Shown: piece after piece, positions 53,385-61,247 of the stretch
Position numbering within the stretch: the stretch's first letter is position 1
How the letters are laid out: each line of letters starts with the position of its first letter
Assembly (NCBI GenBank): GCA_964586675.1
Contig: CAZPHQ010000012.1
Location: 21,266 to 85,265, forward strand
Source: JADLGH01 sp964586675
GTDB lineage: Bacteria; Desulfobacterota_D; UBA1144; Nemesobacterales; UBA2774
Direction of reading: 5' to 3'
Length of the DNA: 64,000 nucleotides
Notes under the pieces: generated by a model
Told to the model about the DNA's origin: nothing
The model's input: only the letters and a program-made list of their open reading frames with translations
The model's database searches: none
Program-made: the position numbers and the translations under genes

Positions 53385-53531
53385 TATCCGCCTCCTCTTC
53401 GCCGCCGTTCCCGCGGCGAATATGACATTATAAGTTCAATTTGTTGTGAACCAGATATGGGCGGAGATTTATACGCGGCTTTTAGTACCGCGTAATAGAT
53501 AGAAGCAGGTTCTCTATTCGGATTTCCCGAT

Positions 53532-55445
53532 TCATTCGTGCGGGAAGTTGTAGGCAAGCCGGAGCTCCCGGAGCATCGCTGTCTTCTTGAGCTGATGGGT
53601 TTGCATTCGCTTCAGTATATTGTCGAGCGCCTTTAAGGCTTCCAAGATGTGCGGGCCCTTGTTAAGCATGACGCATTCCGCCCTGTGCCCCATGGCGGCG
53701 TCAGTGATCTCGGCCCTCGTCGCCGAGCCCTGCTTGGCGAGGGTTTCGAGCACCTGAGTCGCCCATATCGCGGGGACGTGCGCGGCTTCGCAGAGCCAGA
53801 GTATCTCTTCCTGAACTTCGGCGAGGCGCTCGAACCCCGTTTCGACGGCGAGGTCGCCGCGTGCGATCATGACCCCGCAGCTCCTGCTTTTCATGGCTTC
53901 GAGAAGCATCGCGGGAAGGTTTTCGAATCCGCGTTTCGTTTCGATTTTAAGCACGATGCCCGGCTCGCCCTTGGCGATGCGTTTAATGTGAGCGAGGAGG
54001 GATCTTACGTCGCCCGGGGTATTGGCGAACGACATCGCGACTATGTCGGCGTGCTCGACCACGAACTCGAGTATCGAAGCGTCCTCGGGCGTAATCGCCG
54101 GGAGATCGAGTTTGCTTTCGGGGAGATTGATGCCCTTGTCGCTTCCGAGCTTCGCCGTTTGAGAGCTCGTGTGCGTGATGCGGATCCTGAGCCCTTCGGC
54201 GATCTTCTCCTCGACCACGCCGCCGATCTTCCCGTCGTCGAACCACACGGGCTCGCCGGCCCGGGCGTCGTCTAATATCTCCGGGATCGTACAGCCGATC
54301 ACGGTCGGGGAAATCAGTTTCCCGGCTGCGTCACGCTCCGCAGGACGGCCGGGCTCGGAGCTTCCGGTGAGTATGAGGGTGTCGCCGGCGGAGAGGGATA
54401 GGAAATTTTCTTTCGGCCGGACGCCACCTACGACTGTCCTCCACTCGCCGAGGTCGTTTTCGTGCCTGAGACGAAGGAGCGTTTCCGGGGTTACGTAGGC
54501 AGTTCTAACAGCGTCCGCACGGAACCCCTCGTCTGTCCGCTCCGTAATTCTCATAAAGCGTTTCGCTGCGCGCGCGTCGATAAACCTGACGTTATCGCCC
54601 GGACGAACCTTGTCGAGCCATTTCCCTGATACGTTCAACACGGCGTCGTAGAGGCTTTTGTCTTCGGGCTCGGGCGCGCCGTCGGCCCTCAGCAAAAGCT
54701 TCGCGGGTTTCGTCACTCGGCCGTAGGCGTCCCGCTGGGGCCGGTATTTGAGGACGCAGGGCCCGGGACGGAGCGGGCCCGTCCTGAGCTTCGGACCCGG
54801 CAGGTCCATTATTATCCTGCAGGGTTTTTGTGTTTCCTCCCGCGCGCGGCGGAGGTTCGCGACCATGAGCGCCCACTTTTCCGGGCCGTCGTGCGCGCAG
54901 TTTATGCGCATGCAGTTCATTCCGTTATCGAGAAGGCCGCGGACGAGGGCGTAATCCTCCGCCGCTTCACTCGGCATCGTTACCATCACATAGACGTTTC
55001 GCCCCACAGGCGCGGGGCCTAAAAGTTTCTCGGTGTGCTCTTCGAGGAGCCGCCGCGCGGATTTGAAATCGAGAGTGCTTACATCTCCTGAAGGCTCGGC
55101 GGAGGAATCGGTGAGGCGCGACAGCGTGCGAAGAACAGCTTCCATGGTCGCCATAACGTGCGACTCCGAGCGGCCGAGGGACGAAAGACCGAGCTCGGCC
55201 AGCTCCGACTGTAGCGTCCGGAGGTCGTGGCGTCTCAGGGCCAGATAATGTATGAGATTCTCCGCGCTCTTTTCGTAGAGTGGATCGGCTTCACTGAGCG
55301 CGCCGGGGCACTTTTCGGCGAAACGCAGCATCTCTTCGCGCATATCGCCCAGCCGGCGTATAAGTAAAGTGAGATCGTCCCGGGATTTGCCCTGGCCGCT
55401 TTCGCCTGTTTCTGCCTGGTCGCTGCGCTTGTTCGCGGATTCCAT
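53532..55445 (-). CDS. Pyruvate kinase variant with N-terminal extension, no C-terminal domain
   Basis: 637 aa. Residues 1-150 are a helical, charged extension of unknown function. The PK barrel starts near 150: the substrate Arg/Asn are in CMRINCAHD (R180, N182), PGPKLRTGP follows, a B domain is present, and the catalytic KIE (LKIETKRGFENLP), metal-binding ARGDLAVETG and WATQVLETL are kept. After this the usual SGETA is replaced by VMLNKGP, and the protein ends with no PK C-terminal (effector-binding) domain. The active-site residues argue for an enzyme that acts on phosphoenolpyruvate; regulation must differ from classical PK. Confidence 0.8.
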   Translation of the reverse strand: MESANKRSDQAETGESGQGKSRDDLTLLIRRLGDMREEMLRFAEKCPGALSEADPLYEKSAENLIHYLALRRHDLRTLQSELAELGLSSLGRSESHVMATMEAVLRTLSRLTDSSAEPSGDVSTLDFKSARRLLEEHTEKLLGPAPVGRNVYVMVTMPSEAAEDYALVRGLLDNGMNCMRINCAHDGPEKWALMVANLRRAREETQKPCRIIMDLPGPKLRTGPLRPGPCVLKYRPQRDAYGRVTKPAKLLLRADGAPEPEDKSLYDAVLNVSGKWLDKVRPGDNVRFIDARAAKRFMRITERTDEGFRADAVRTAYVTPETLLRLRHENDLGEWRTVVGGVRPKENFLSLSAGDTLILTGSSEPGRPAERDAAGKLISPTVIGCTIPEILDDARAGEPVWFDDGKIGGVVEEKIAEGLRIRITHTSSQTAKLGSDKGINLPESKLDLPAITPEDASILEFVVEHADIVAMSFANTPGDVRSLLAHIKRIAKGEPGIVLKIETKRGFENLPAMLLEAMKSRSCGVMIARGDLAVETGFERLAEVQEEILWLCEAAHVPAIWATQVLETLAKQGSATRAEITDAAMGHRAECVMLNKGPHILEALKALDNILKRMQTHQLKKTAMLRELRLAYNFPHE

Positions 55446-55526
55446 CTGTCACCTGTCTTTTTCGGGAAATCATACGGGTGCAGTGTTTATTTTTCGTGAA
55501 GAACCGGGGTTATTCCGAAAGTTATA

Positions 55527-55598
55527 TGGCGACGGGTGGAATCGAACCACCGACACGGGCCTTATGAGAGCCCTGCTCTGCCCCTGAGCTACGTCGCC
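55527..55598 (-). tRNA. tRNA-Met (CAT), elongator type
   Basis: A 72-nt cloverleaf on the minus strand: acceptor GGCGACG/CGTCGCC (7 perfect pairs), D arm GCTC/GAGC, anticodon stem GGGCT/GGCCC (one G-U) with loop CTCATAA, T arm GGTGG/CCACC with loop TTCGATT, discriminator A. CCA is not encoded. The perfect first pair excludes initiator tRNA. CAT could also be the lysidine-modified tRNA-Ile2, but the acceptor is close to elongator Met (one change from the E. coli sequence). Confidence 0.9.
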
Positions 55599-55680
55599 GG
55601 ATTTTGTGCAGTGTTTTTTGAAGCGCTCTGATTTGTTGCGCCGACCAGGCCGCCACCCGCCTGCCCGTCGGAAGCTCTGA

Positions 55681-55708
55681 AATATATCACGCACCAGTCA
55701 AGTTTCAA
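55681..55708 (-). promoter_or_regulatory. Candidate promoter for the tRNA gene
   Basis: On the minus strand TTGAAA (55708-55703), 16 bases, TATATT (55686-55681), each 5/6. It lies about 80 bp upstream of the tRNA 5' end. Confidence 0.5.
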
Positions 55709-55765
55709 GTCAGGCGGACAGCCGGCGCCCCAAGACCTTTATACGCATAGAATCCTGTTTTTAAT

Positions 55766-55898
55766 TTGCCCGCGGACGCGGTCCGCACACGTAGTGTGAT
55801 TCCCGACGTAGCATATTCGGATGTTATGGGCACCGGAAGCGCGGCGGGGGATACTGGTAACAACAGTGCTGCCTCGATTGCCCGCGAACGCGGTCCGT
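55766..55898 (+). repeat. 21-bp direct repeat pair (TTGCCCGCGrACGCGGTCCGy)
   Basis: Copies at 55766-55786 and 55878-55898 differ at 2 of 21 bases and are 112 bp apart. The first is itself an inverted repeat (GCGGAC-GCG-GTCCGC). Between them lies ACACGTAGTGTG; ACACGTAGT also occurs at the last bases of the window, where a related island seems to begin. Confidence 0.6.
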
Positions 55899-55931
55899 AA
55901 ATCCCCCCGTACCCCTCCGTCTTCGCAAGGC

Positions 55932-56010
55932 TTCTGACTTCGCTTCTGACTTCGCTAAAGCTTCGACCGACAAGAAAGCTTCGACCGACGAGAAAGCTAC
56001 GTCGGACAAG
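55932..56010 (+). repeat. Short tandem repeats (12 bp x2, 18 bp x3)
   Basis: TTCTGACTTCGC occurs twice in tandem from 55932. Then three 18-bp units follow exactly: 55957-55974, 55975-55992 and 55993-56010, the first two differing at one base and the third more diverged. All frames stay open through it, which produces false small ORFs such as the minus frame 55824-56009. Confidence 0.75.
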
Positions 56011-56063
56011 TCGCCGCGACAGGCCTTTTTCTAAGGGGGGATGAAAAGAGAAAGATTAACTGA

Positions 56064-56215
56064 ATGGATTCCTGCCTGCGCAGGAATGACAAATTAAAGA
56101 ATGGATTTCTCTCTGCGGTCGAAATGACAAGGGGATAGCTTCATCACTGCGCTTCTCGCAATAGCGGGTAAAGACGGATTGCCGCTGTCGCGCAGGGGTT
56201 CCCTCGCAATGACAA
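56064..56215 (+). repeat. Three copies of a palindromic interspersed repeat (TGGATT...AATGACA)
   Basis: The first copy is intact: ATTCCTGC (56068-56075), 4-base loop, GCAGGAAT (56080-56087), flanked by TGG and GACA. Two degenerate copies follow (about 56104-56131 and 56172-56213), each running from GGATT to AATGACA. A fourth copy in the other orientation is at 63887-63917. The form is that of REP/MITE-like bacterial repeats. Confidence 0.65.
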
Positions 56216-56315
56216 AGAATGTTTCGGAATCGATTTCTCCGGCACCATTCAGTTTAAATATTATCTAATAACTACAGGCACTTTTGGCGATATTTTGGAA
56301 CCGACAAAATACCCC

Positions 56316-56344
56316 TTGACACTTTAAGTAAAATACTTTATTTT
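56316..56344 (+). promoter_or_regulatory. Promoter of the candidate small RNA
   Basis: TTGACA (56316-56321, 6/6), 17 bases, TATTTT (56339-56344, 4/6), in AT-rich DNA. There is no protein-coding gene before the terminator that begins 53 bases later. Confidence 0.65.
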
Positions 56345-56350
56345 TATTAC

Positions 56351-56441
56351 TAATCTTAATCGTTAGGCTTAACATGTCATCCTCCATCCTCCTTTAAAAA
56401 GGGAATGCTCGCGACACAATCCGGGCATTCCCTTTTGTTTT
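56351..56441 (+). ncRNA. Candidate small RNA or attenuated leader with anti-SD sequence
   Basis: The predicted transcript is about 90 nt: start about 7 bases after the -10, a weak GTTA-TAAC hairpin, then a CU-rich single-stranded part with CCTCC (56381) and CCTCCTT (56388-56394, identical to the 16S anti-Shine-Dalgarno), then a Rho-independent terminator. Trans-acting sRNAs often expose such C-rich segments to bind ribosome binding sites. A 7-codon ORF (56374-56397, MSSSILL) could instead make it a leader of the sco1-pcuAC genes starting 120 bases on. Confidence 0.5.
56397..56441 (+). terminator. Strong Rho-independent terminator before sco1
   Basis: AAAAGGGAATGC (56397-56408) pairs with GCATTCCCTTTT (56425-56436), 12 perfect pairs, followed by GTTTT. 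Because A-rich and T-rich flanks pair, it can act in both directions. Confidence 0.85.
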
Positions 56442-56562
56442 ATCGGCGCTTGGCTCGAATCTGCGCCGCCATCCGCAGGCTAATACGCTTAGACTCCCAA
56501 AATATTAGCGGGTAATATATTAACTTTGCTCGAAATACCGTCGATTCAGAATAAGTAGGGTT

Positions 56563-57171
56563 ATGAAACGGAAAAATATAATAATCGCCTCGTTCGTAGT
56601 GCTGTTTTTGGTCGCCGCAGGGTGGGGAGTTATCCTCTACAAGCTGTGGGAGCACAAGAGTAAGGAGGATTTTTACGGGAACTCCCTTGAAATGGAGATA
56701 CCGGACTTCACGCTCACGGACCAGAACGGCGAAAAGGTCAGCCTCAGCGACTTCAGGGGAAAGCCTGTCTTCCTTTTCTTCGGGTATACGCACTGCCCCG
56801 ATATATGTCCGGTTACGCTCTCCGTTCTGAACGGCGTATCGAAGGAGTTTGGCGAGGAGAGCGGCGAGTTTAAAGTCCTCTTCGTCACTGTAGACCCCGA
56901 GAGGGATAATCCCGAGACGCTGAAAAAATACGTCCCCTTTTTCAACGAAAGCTTCACCGGGCTTACAGGCACGCCCGACGAGATACAGGACGTCGCCAAT
57001 TCCTTCCGCGCATTTTATATGAAAGAGGAATCGGACTCGGGAGCCGGGTATCTCATGGGGCATACGTCCGCAATATATCTCCTGGACAGGAAGGGCAATG
57101 TCATTCTGAGATATCCCCAGGACAAGATGGACCCGAAATCCATAGCGGGTGATTTGAAGAGAATACTCTGA
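56563..57171 (+). CDS. SCO1/SenC copper chaperone
   Basis: A 202-aa membrane-anchored thioredoxin-fold protein that delivers copper to the CuA site of cytochrome c oxidase. One N-terminal helix (IIIASFVVLFLVAAGWGVILY), the copper cysteines C78 and C82 in GYTHCPDICPVTL, and the ligand histidine in YLMGHTSAIYL near residue 167 are all present. The soluble domain faces the periplasm. The PCu(A)C gene follows after 49 bases, a common partner. The start is about 120 bp after the strong terminator at 56397. Confidence 0.93.
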   Translation: MKRKNIIIASFVVLFLVAAGWGVILYKLWEHKSKEDFYGNSLEMEIPDFTLTDQNGEKVSLSDFRGKPVFLFFGYTHCPDICPVTLSVLNGVSKEFGEESGEFKVLFVTVDPERDNPETLKKYVPFFNESFTGLTGTPDEIQDVANSFRAFYMKEESDSGAGYLMGHTSAIYLLDRKGNVILRYPQDKMDPKSIAGDLKRIL

Positions 57172-57220
57172 CGAAGAATTGAAAAGAAGGCTAGAATAAT
57201 TCATGGTGAGGAGAACTGAA

Positions 57221-57673
57221 ATGAAGAGTCTGTTTTTAGCTGCTGCACTAACGCTTGCGGCCTTCGGCTATTCAAATGCCCAGGACGCCATAACCGTTAC
57301 GGACGTTTGGGTGAGGGAAGTTCCGCCGACGTCCACCGTGACTGCCGTGTACATGAATATCGCCAACAGCGGAAGCGAGGACGACAGGCTTACCGGCGTT
57401 TCGTCTCCAGCCGCGGACAAGGCCGAGATACATGTAAGCTCTGTCGACGACAAGGGCGTCGCGAAGATGAAGATGGTGGACGGGGTCTCTCTGCCCGCGG
57501 GCGGTAAAACAGAACTAAAGCCCGGCGGTTACCACATCATGCTCATAGGGCTTAAAGAGCCGCTGGCCGGTAAAGAAAACATAGAAATAGTCCTCGATTT
57601 CCAGAAGGCGGGACAGGTAACTGTGAACGCGGCCGTTAAAGGGCCCGACAAACAGGCCGAGGAATGCCACTGA
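57221..57673 (+). CDS. PCu(A)C copper chaperone
   Basis: 150 aa from the ATG at 57221, preceded by GGAG; an ATG at 57203 lacks a signal and is rejected. A Sec signal peptide runs to about SNA-20. The family copper motif H-x-x10-M-x21-H-x-M is exact: H71, M83, H105, M107. It is a periplasmic Cu(I) carrier that works with SCO1 on cytochrome oxidase assembly. It ends with CH, a further possible ligand. Cotranscribed with the sco1-type gene. Confidence 0.93.
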   Translation: MKSLFLAAALTLAAFGYSNAQDAITVTDVWVREVPPTSTVTAVYMNIANSGSEDDRLTGVSSPAADKAEIHVSSVDDKGVAKMKMVDGVSLPAGGKTELKPGGYHIMLIGLKEPLAGKENIEIVLDFQKAGQVTVNAAVKGPDKQAEECH

Positions 57674-57693
57674 GCTTCGGCTCCTCGCGGTAA

Positions 57694-58146
57694 TTATTTC
57701 GCCTTAATGGCCTTGGGGTCTGCCGTGATAGTGGCTTCGAGCTCGCCATGCCCGGAGGCTTCGACCACTATGCGCTCCGCAGCGCCGGCCATGAAGCACC
57801 TGCCGTTATAGACGCCGCCTTCCTGGACGACGAGCTTTCCGACGTAGAGGTCCCCGGTTACGACGCCTGTGTCCTTGATCTCGAGCCTGTCGGTTTCGAT
57901 GAGGCCCTCTATACGTCCGAACACTATTATTTCGAGCGCCCTTATCTCACCTGTAACCACGCCGCGCTCCCCCACTATCAGGCTGTTCTCCCCTATGATC
58001 TTCCCCTTTAGCGTTCCGTCTATTCGGGTTGACGAGGAGGTGGATATGCTTCCCTCGAAGATGCATTCCTCCCCTATGGACGTCGTAAGATGATTCACTT
58101 CGGGCCTGGGCTGCTTTACGCCCCTCTTGCTGCCGAACAGGTTCAT
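57694..58146 (-). CDS. Bactofilin (polymer-forming cytoskeletal protein)
   Basis: A 150-aa right-handed beta-helix protein that self-assembles into filaments without nucleotide. The core runs from EECIFEGSISTSSSTRIDGTLKGKIIGENSLIVGERGVV to the repeated G-x-(V/I) strands (VTGEIRALEIIVFGRIEGLIETDRLEI, VTGDLYVGKLVV). The short N-terminus may bind the membrane. It starts 2 bases after the stop of the M23 peptidase gene, so the two form an operon; such pairs localise cell-wall hydrolases in other bacteria. Confidence 0.93.
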   Translation of the reverse strand: MNLFGSKRGVKQPRPEVNHLTTSIGEECIFEGSISTSSSTRIDGTLKGKIIGENSLIVGERGVVTGEIRALEIIVFGRIEGLIETDRLEIKDTGVVTGDLYVGKLVVQEGGVYNGRCFMAGAAERIVVEASGHGELEATITADPKAIKAK

Positions 58147-58148
58147 GA

Positions 58149-58985
58149 TTATTTTAGCGAAAGAAAGGTTATGGGATTCACTCTCTTACCGTCTTTCATA
58201 ACTTCGTAATGCAGATGCGTGCCGGTCGACCTTCCCGTGCTTCCCGCCTTCCCTATGACGTCGCCGACTTTTACCTCTTCGCCCTCTTCTATCGTGATCC
58301 TGGAAAGGTGCCCGTAAAGCGTCTCGAAGCCGTCCTTGTGGCCCAGGATCACGACCTTACCGTAGCTGCTCTCCCACCCCGCTTTCGTTACGACCCCGTC
58401 GGCCGTGGCGACAATAGAGTCGCCATTATTGGCGTCGATATCGATCCCCGAATGAAAACCGAAGCGCGACCTGAACGGGTCTTTCCTGTAGCCGAAGGCG
58501 GAGTTTATCTTGCCTTCGAGAGGGATGCCGAGCGGGAGGTTCTTCATCGTATCGAAGAGCTCGTCCACGTCGCTCTTCATAAAATCGACATACGATACGC
58601 TTAGCTTGTCGGCGGGTATGAATTCGCCCCCGACAGCCAGATCCTTCTTGATGCCTTTTTTGTCGAGCATGTCCTGCATTTCGAGGAGCCTGACCTCTAT
58701 GGCCTGCATCTTCGCCCTTAAGTCCGCCTCGGATGCGATGTTGTTGCTGAGGTTCTGGCTAAGCCTGTCTATTGTCGAGGACAGCTTCTTGACCGATTTC
58801 GTCTTGGATTCCGAGTCTTTGTAGTAGGTATACGTGGAAGCGAACGACAGGATTGAAGCGACTGTAAAAACCATGAATATGAAAAAGAGAAACTTAAGAT
58901 GGGAAATTTTAAGATTGAGCGCCTTAGGGCCCTTACTTCCCGGAGTAATCAGCATAATGGTAAGATGATCCTTATCCATGCACAT
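58149..58985 (-). CDS. M23-family peptidoglycan endopeptidase with membrane anchor
   Basis: 278 aa. An N-terminal transmembrane helix (FLFFIFMVFTVASILSFAS), a coiled coil at about 55-115, and a C-terminal LytM/M23 domain with the zinc motif HSGIDIDANNGDSIVATADG and YGHLSRI, HLHYEVMKDG carrying the other ligands. All zinc residues (H-x3-D and H-x-H) are kept, so it should cut peptide cross-links. GGAGATG precedes the ATG. First gene of the pair with bactofilin; the two are divergent from parAB. Confidence 0.92.
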   Translation of the reverse strand: MCMDKDHLTIMLITPGSKGPKALNLKISHLKFLFFIFMVFTVASILSFASTYTYYKDSESKTKSVKKLSSTIDRLSQNLSNNIASEADLRAKMQAIEVRLLEMQDMLDKKGIKKDLAVGGEFIPADKLSVSYVDFMKSDVDELFDTMKNLPLGIPLEGKINSAFGYRKDPFRSRFGFHSGIDIDANNGDSIVATADGVVTKAGWESSYGKVVILGHKDGFETLYGHLSRITIEEGEEVKVGDVIGKAGSTGRSTGTHLHYEVMKDGKRVNPITFLSLK

Positions 58986-59336
58986 CTCCTAAGAGATTAT
59001 TTGGTCGAAACGACCCAATGGGCTACCCCACAGGTAAATCCAGAGAAAAGCTAGAATACATATTCCGAGCTCCAAATTCAACCCCGTGCAGAAACTTTCC
59101 CGATTCTCCGAAAAGGCCGGATTATCACACGTGGCCGCCGTTCGCCGCCCCGTGTACCCTAAAAACAGGCGCTCGTTCGTTGCCCGCGAGCCTTGCGGCG
59201 AGGGGTGTTAATAGATAATATGGTAGTATCCAGGTTCGGGGTTATAAATCGCGCATCGCTATCCATGTCATGACATCGGGGCGGAAAAGCCCGCAACCGG
59301 CTGGGTAGCTACTTCTGCGCGTTCAGGCGGCGGAAT
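58986..59336. other. 351-bp region between M23 and parA genes
   Basis: No gene seen. It holds a small GGTCG-AAA-CGACC hairpin at about 59013 in the M23 leader, AT-rich stretches, and a perfect 12-bp palindrome ATGTCATGACAT at 59265-59276, 61 bp before the parA ATG. The palindrome is unlike the parS consensus and may be an operator. Confidence 0.5.
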
Positions 59337-60143
59337 ATGGCAAAGGTCATATGTATCGCGAATCAGAAGGGCGGCGTCGGTAAAACGACGACTGTCATAA
59401 ACCTTGCTGCGTCGCTCGCGGCCGCCCAGAAGAAGACCATGTTCATCGACTTCGATCCACAGGCGAACGCGACGAGCGGCGTCGGGGTGGACAAGGAACT
59501 GGTTCAGAAAAGCATATACGACGCCCTCATCGGCGAGGCCGACATAGCCGACATCAAGATCGGCATCGAGCCCGAATCCCTGGGCGGCTTTCTTTACGTC
59601 GTCCCGGCGACGCCGGAGCTTACGGGGGCGGAGGTCGAGCTCATTCACCTCGAAAACCGCGAGTGGAAGCTGAAGCAGGCCATAGAGAAGGTCGCTCACG
59701 AATTCGACTTCATACTGATAGACTGCCCACCATCGCTCAGCATACTTACTGTGAACGCGCTCACCGCTGCGGATTCGGTTCTCATACCCGTACAATGCGA
59801 ATACTACGCGATGGAAGGGCTCGGCCAGCTGCAAAGGACGATATCCCTCATAAGACAGAGGCTGAACCCCGATCTTAAAGTCGAGGGCTATCTCCTGACG
59901 ATGTTCGATTCGCGAAACCGGATATGCCATGTAGTCGCTAACGAGCTGAAGGCATACTTCAACGAAGAGGTATTCGAGTCCGTGATATACAGGAATGTAA
60001 GGCTTGCCGAATCCCCGAGTCACGGGAAGCCTATTCTTCTTTACGACATAAAATCCATCGGGGCCCAGAGCTATATATCGCTCGCACGGGAAGTAATCGC
60101 ACGAAACGGAGGGGAGAATCTTGAAGAAAGCCACGCTGGGTAG
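59337..60143 (+). CDS. parA: ParA/Soj-family chromosome partition ATPase
   Basis: A 268-aa deviant Walker ATPase. The P-loop KGGVGKTTT is at residues 11-19, the switch segment FDPQANATSGVG follows, and FILIDCPPSLSILTVNAL is Walker B. There is no N-terminal helix-turn-helix, so this is the short chromosomal (Soj) type. It overlaps parB by 23 bases. The genes usually next to chromosomal parAB (rsmG, mnmG) are absent; instead purS-purQ follow. Confidence 0.94.
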   Translation: MAKVICIANQKGGVGKTTTVINLAASLAAAQKKTMFIDFDPQANATSGVGVDKELVQKSIYDALIGEADIADIKIGIEPESLGGFLYVVPATPELTGAEVELIHLENREWKLKQAIEKVAHEFDFILIDCPPSLSILTVNALTAADSVLIPVQCEYYAMEGLGQLQRTISLIRQRLNPDLKVEGYLLTMFDSRNRICHVVANELKAYFNEEVFESVIYRNVRLAESPSHGKPILLYDIKSIGAQSYISLAREVIARNGGENLEESHAG

Positions 60144-60960
60144 GGGGCTCGACGCCCTCATACCGAAGGAAACGGCCTCGGCGGGATTCATACTCGCGGC
60201 CATACACGAAGTTCGCCCGAACCTTCGCCAGCCGAGAAAGGAATTCGACGACGACGCCATCGCCGAGCTTTCGCTATCTATAAAAGAAAAGGGAGTCCTC
60301 CAGCCGCTTATCGTCAGGCGCGCCGGAACCGGATATGAAATCATCGCCGGCGAGCGCAGGTGGCGCGCCGCACAGAAGGCGGGGGTTACCAAGGTCCCCA
60401 TCATTATAAAAGAGGCCAGCGACGGCGAGGCGCTCGAGCTTGCGCTCATCGAGAATCTACAGCGTCAGGACTTAAACCCGATTGAAGAAGCCAGCGGCTA
60501 CCATCACCTCATAGAGACTTTCGGCCTCACGCACGAAGAAGTCGCCGCACGGATAGGGAAGGACAGGTCCACCATCACGAACCAGCTCCGCTTACTCCGG
60601 CTGCCCGAAGAGGCGCAAAGAGCGCTCGTAGAGGGCGAGATAACAGCCGGGCACGCCCGCGCCATACTGTCACTCGGCTCGCCCGCCGAAATGCAGTCGG
60701 CCCTGAGCGCCATTAGAAAACAGAAGCTCTCTGTCAGGAATACCGAAAGCCTCGTCAAGAAGATGTCCGGCGCAGGAAAGAAAGAGGAAAAGGAGTCGGA
60801 CGAGGACCCGTATGTCAGGAGCCTGGCCGACGAGCTCAAGCGCGCGATGAGCACCCAGGTGAGAATCGTATATAATAACGGCAGGGGCAGAATCGAGATC
60901 GATTACTATTCCACCGACGAGCTCGAAAGACTTGCAGCAATCCTTCTCGAGAACAAATAA
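60121..60960 (+). CDS. parB: ParB/Spo0J-family centromere-binding protein
   Basis: 279 aa. The N-terminal CTPase region has NLRQPRKEFDDDAIAELSLSI, VLQPLIVRR, GERRWRAAQKAG (the CTP-binding GERRxRA box) and IENLQRQDLNPIEEA; the helix-turn-helix is LTHEEVAARIGKDRSTITNQLRLLRLP. The start is a TTG at 60121, preceded by GGAGGGGAG. It overlaps parA by 23 bases. No parS site was seen in the window. Confidence 0.94.
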   Translation: MKKATLGRGLDALIPKETASAGFILAAIHEVRPNLRQPRKEFDDDAIAELSLSIKEKGVLQPLIVRRAGTGYEIIAGERRWRAAQKAGVTKVPIIIKEASDGEALELALIENLQRQDLNPIEEASGYHHLIETFGLTHEEVAARIGKDRSTITNQLRLLRLPEEAQRALVEGEITAGHARAILSLGSPAEMQSALSAIRKQKLSVRNTESLVKKMSGAGKKEEKESDEDPYVRSLADELKRAMSTQVRIVYNNGRGRIEIDYYSTDELERLAAILLENK

Positions 60961-60986
60961 ACGGATTTTAAAGAGAGCCTGAATTC

Positions 60987-61247
60987 ATGAAAGAATATAG
61001 AGTGAAAGTCGAAGTGAAGCTGAAACCCGTCGTTCTCGACCCGCAGGGGAAATCCATACTCTCGGCGCTAAGAAACCTCGGATTCGGCGAGGTCGAGGAC
61101 GCCCGCATCGGAAAGCTTATAGAGCTCACGATAAAGGACGGGAGCGCAGGCGACGTAGAAGAGCGCGTGACCGAGATGTGCCGGAAGCTCCTCTCGAACC
61201 CTGTTATCGAAAACTTCGATGTGAAGGTAGAAGAAAAGAATGTATAG
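60987..61247 (+). CDS. purS: Phosphoribosylformylglycinamidine synthase subunit PurS
   Basis: An 86-aa small subunit of the three-part PurSQL enzyme (step 4 of purine synthesis). The whole sequence is typical: YRVKVEVKLKPVVLDPQGKSI, ALRNLGFGEVEDARIGKLIEL, and CRKLLSNPVIENFDVKVEE. It is 26 bases after parB and overlaps purQ by 8 bases. PurL is not in the window. Confidence 0.95.
   Translation: MKEYRVKVEVKLKPVVLDPQGKSILSALRNLGFGEVEDARIGKLIELTIKDGSAGDVEERVTEMCRKLLSNPVIENFDVKVEEKNV

Noticed and set aside
55527..55598. tRNA-Ile2 (lysidine) instead of tRNA-Met
   Set aside because: The acceptor stem and body are much closer to elongator tRNA-Met, although AUA codons are common and tilS is present.
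55824..56009. 61-codon minus-strand ORF
   Set aside because: It is a translation of the 12- and 18-bp tandem repeats; no ribosome binding site.
59265..59276. Palindrome ATGTCATGACAT as a parS site
   Set aside because: Does not match the TGTTTCACGTGAAACA-type consensus; kept only as an unexplained palindrome.
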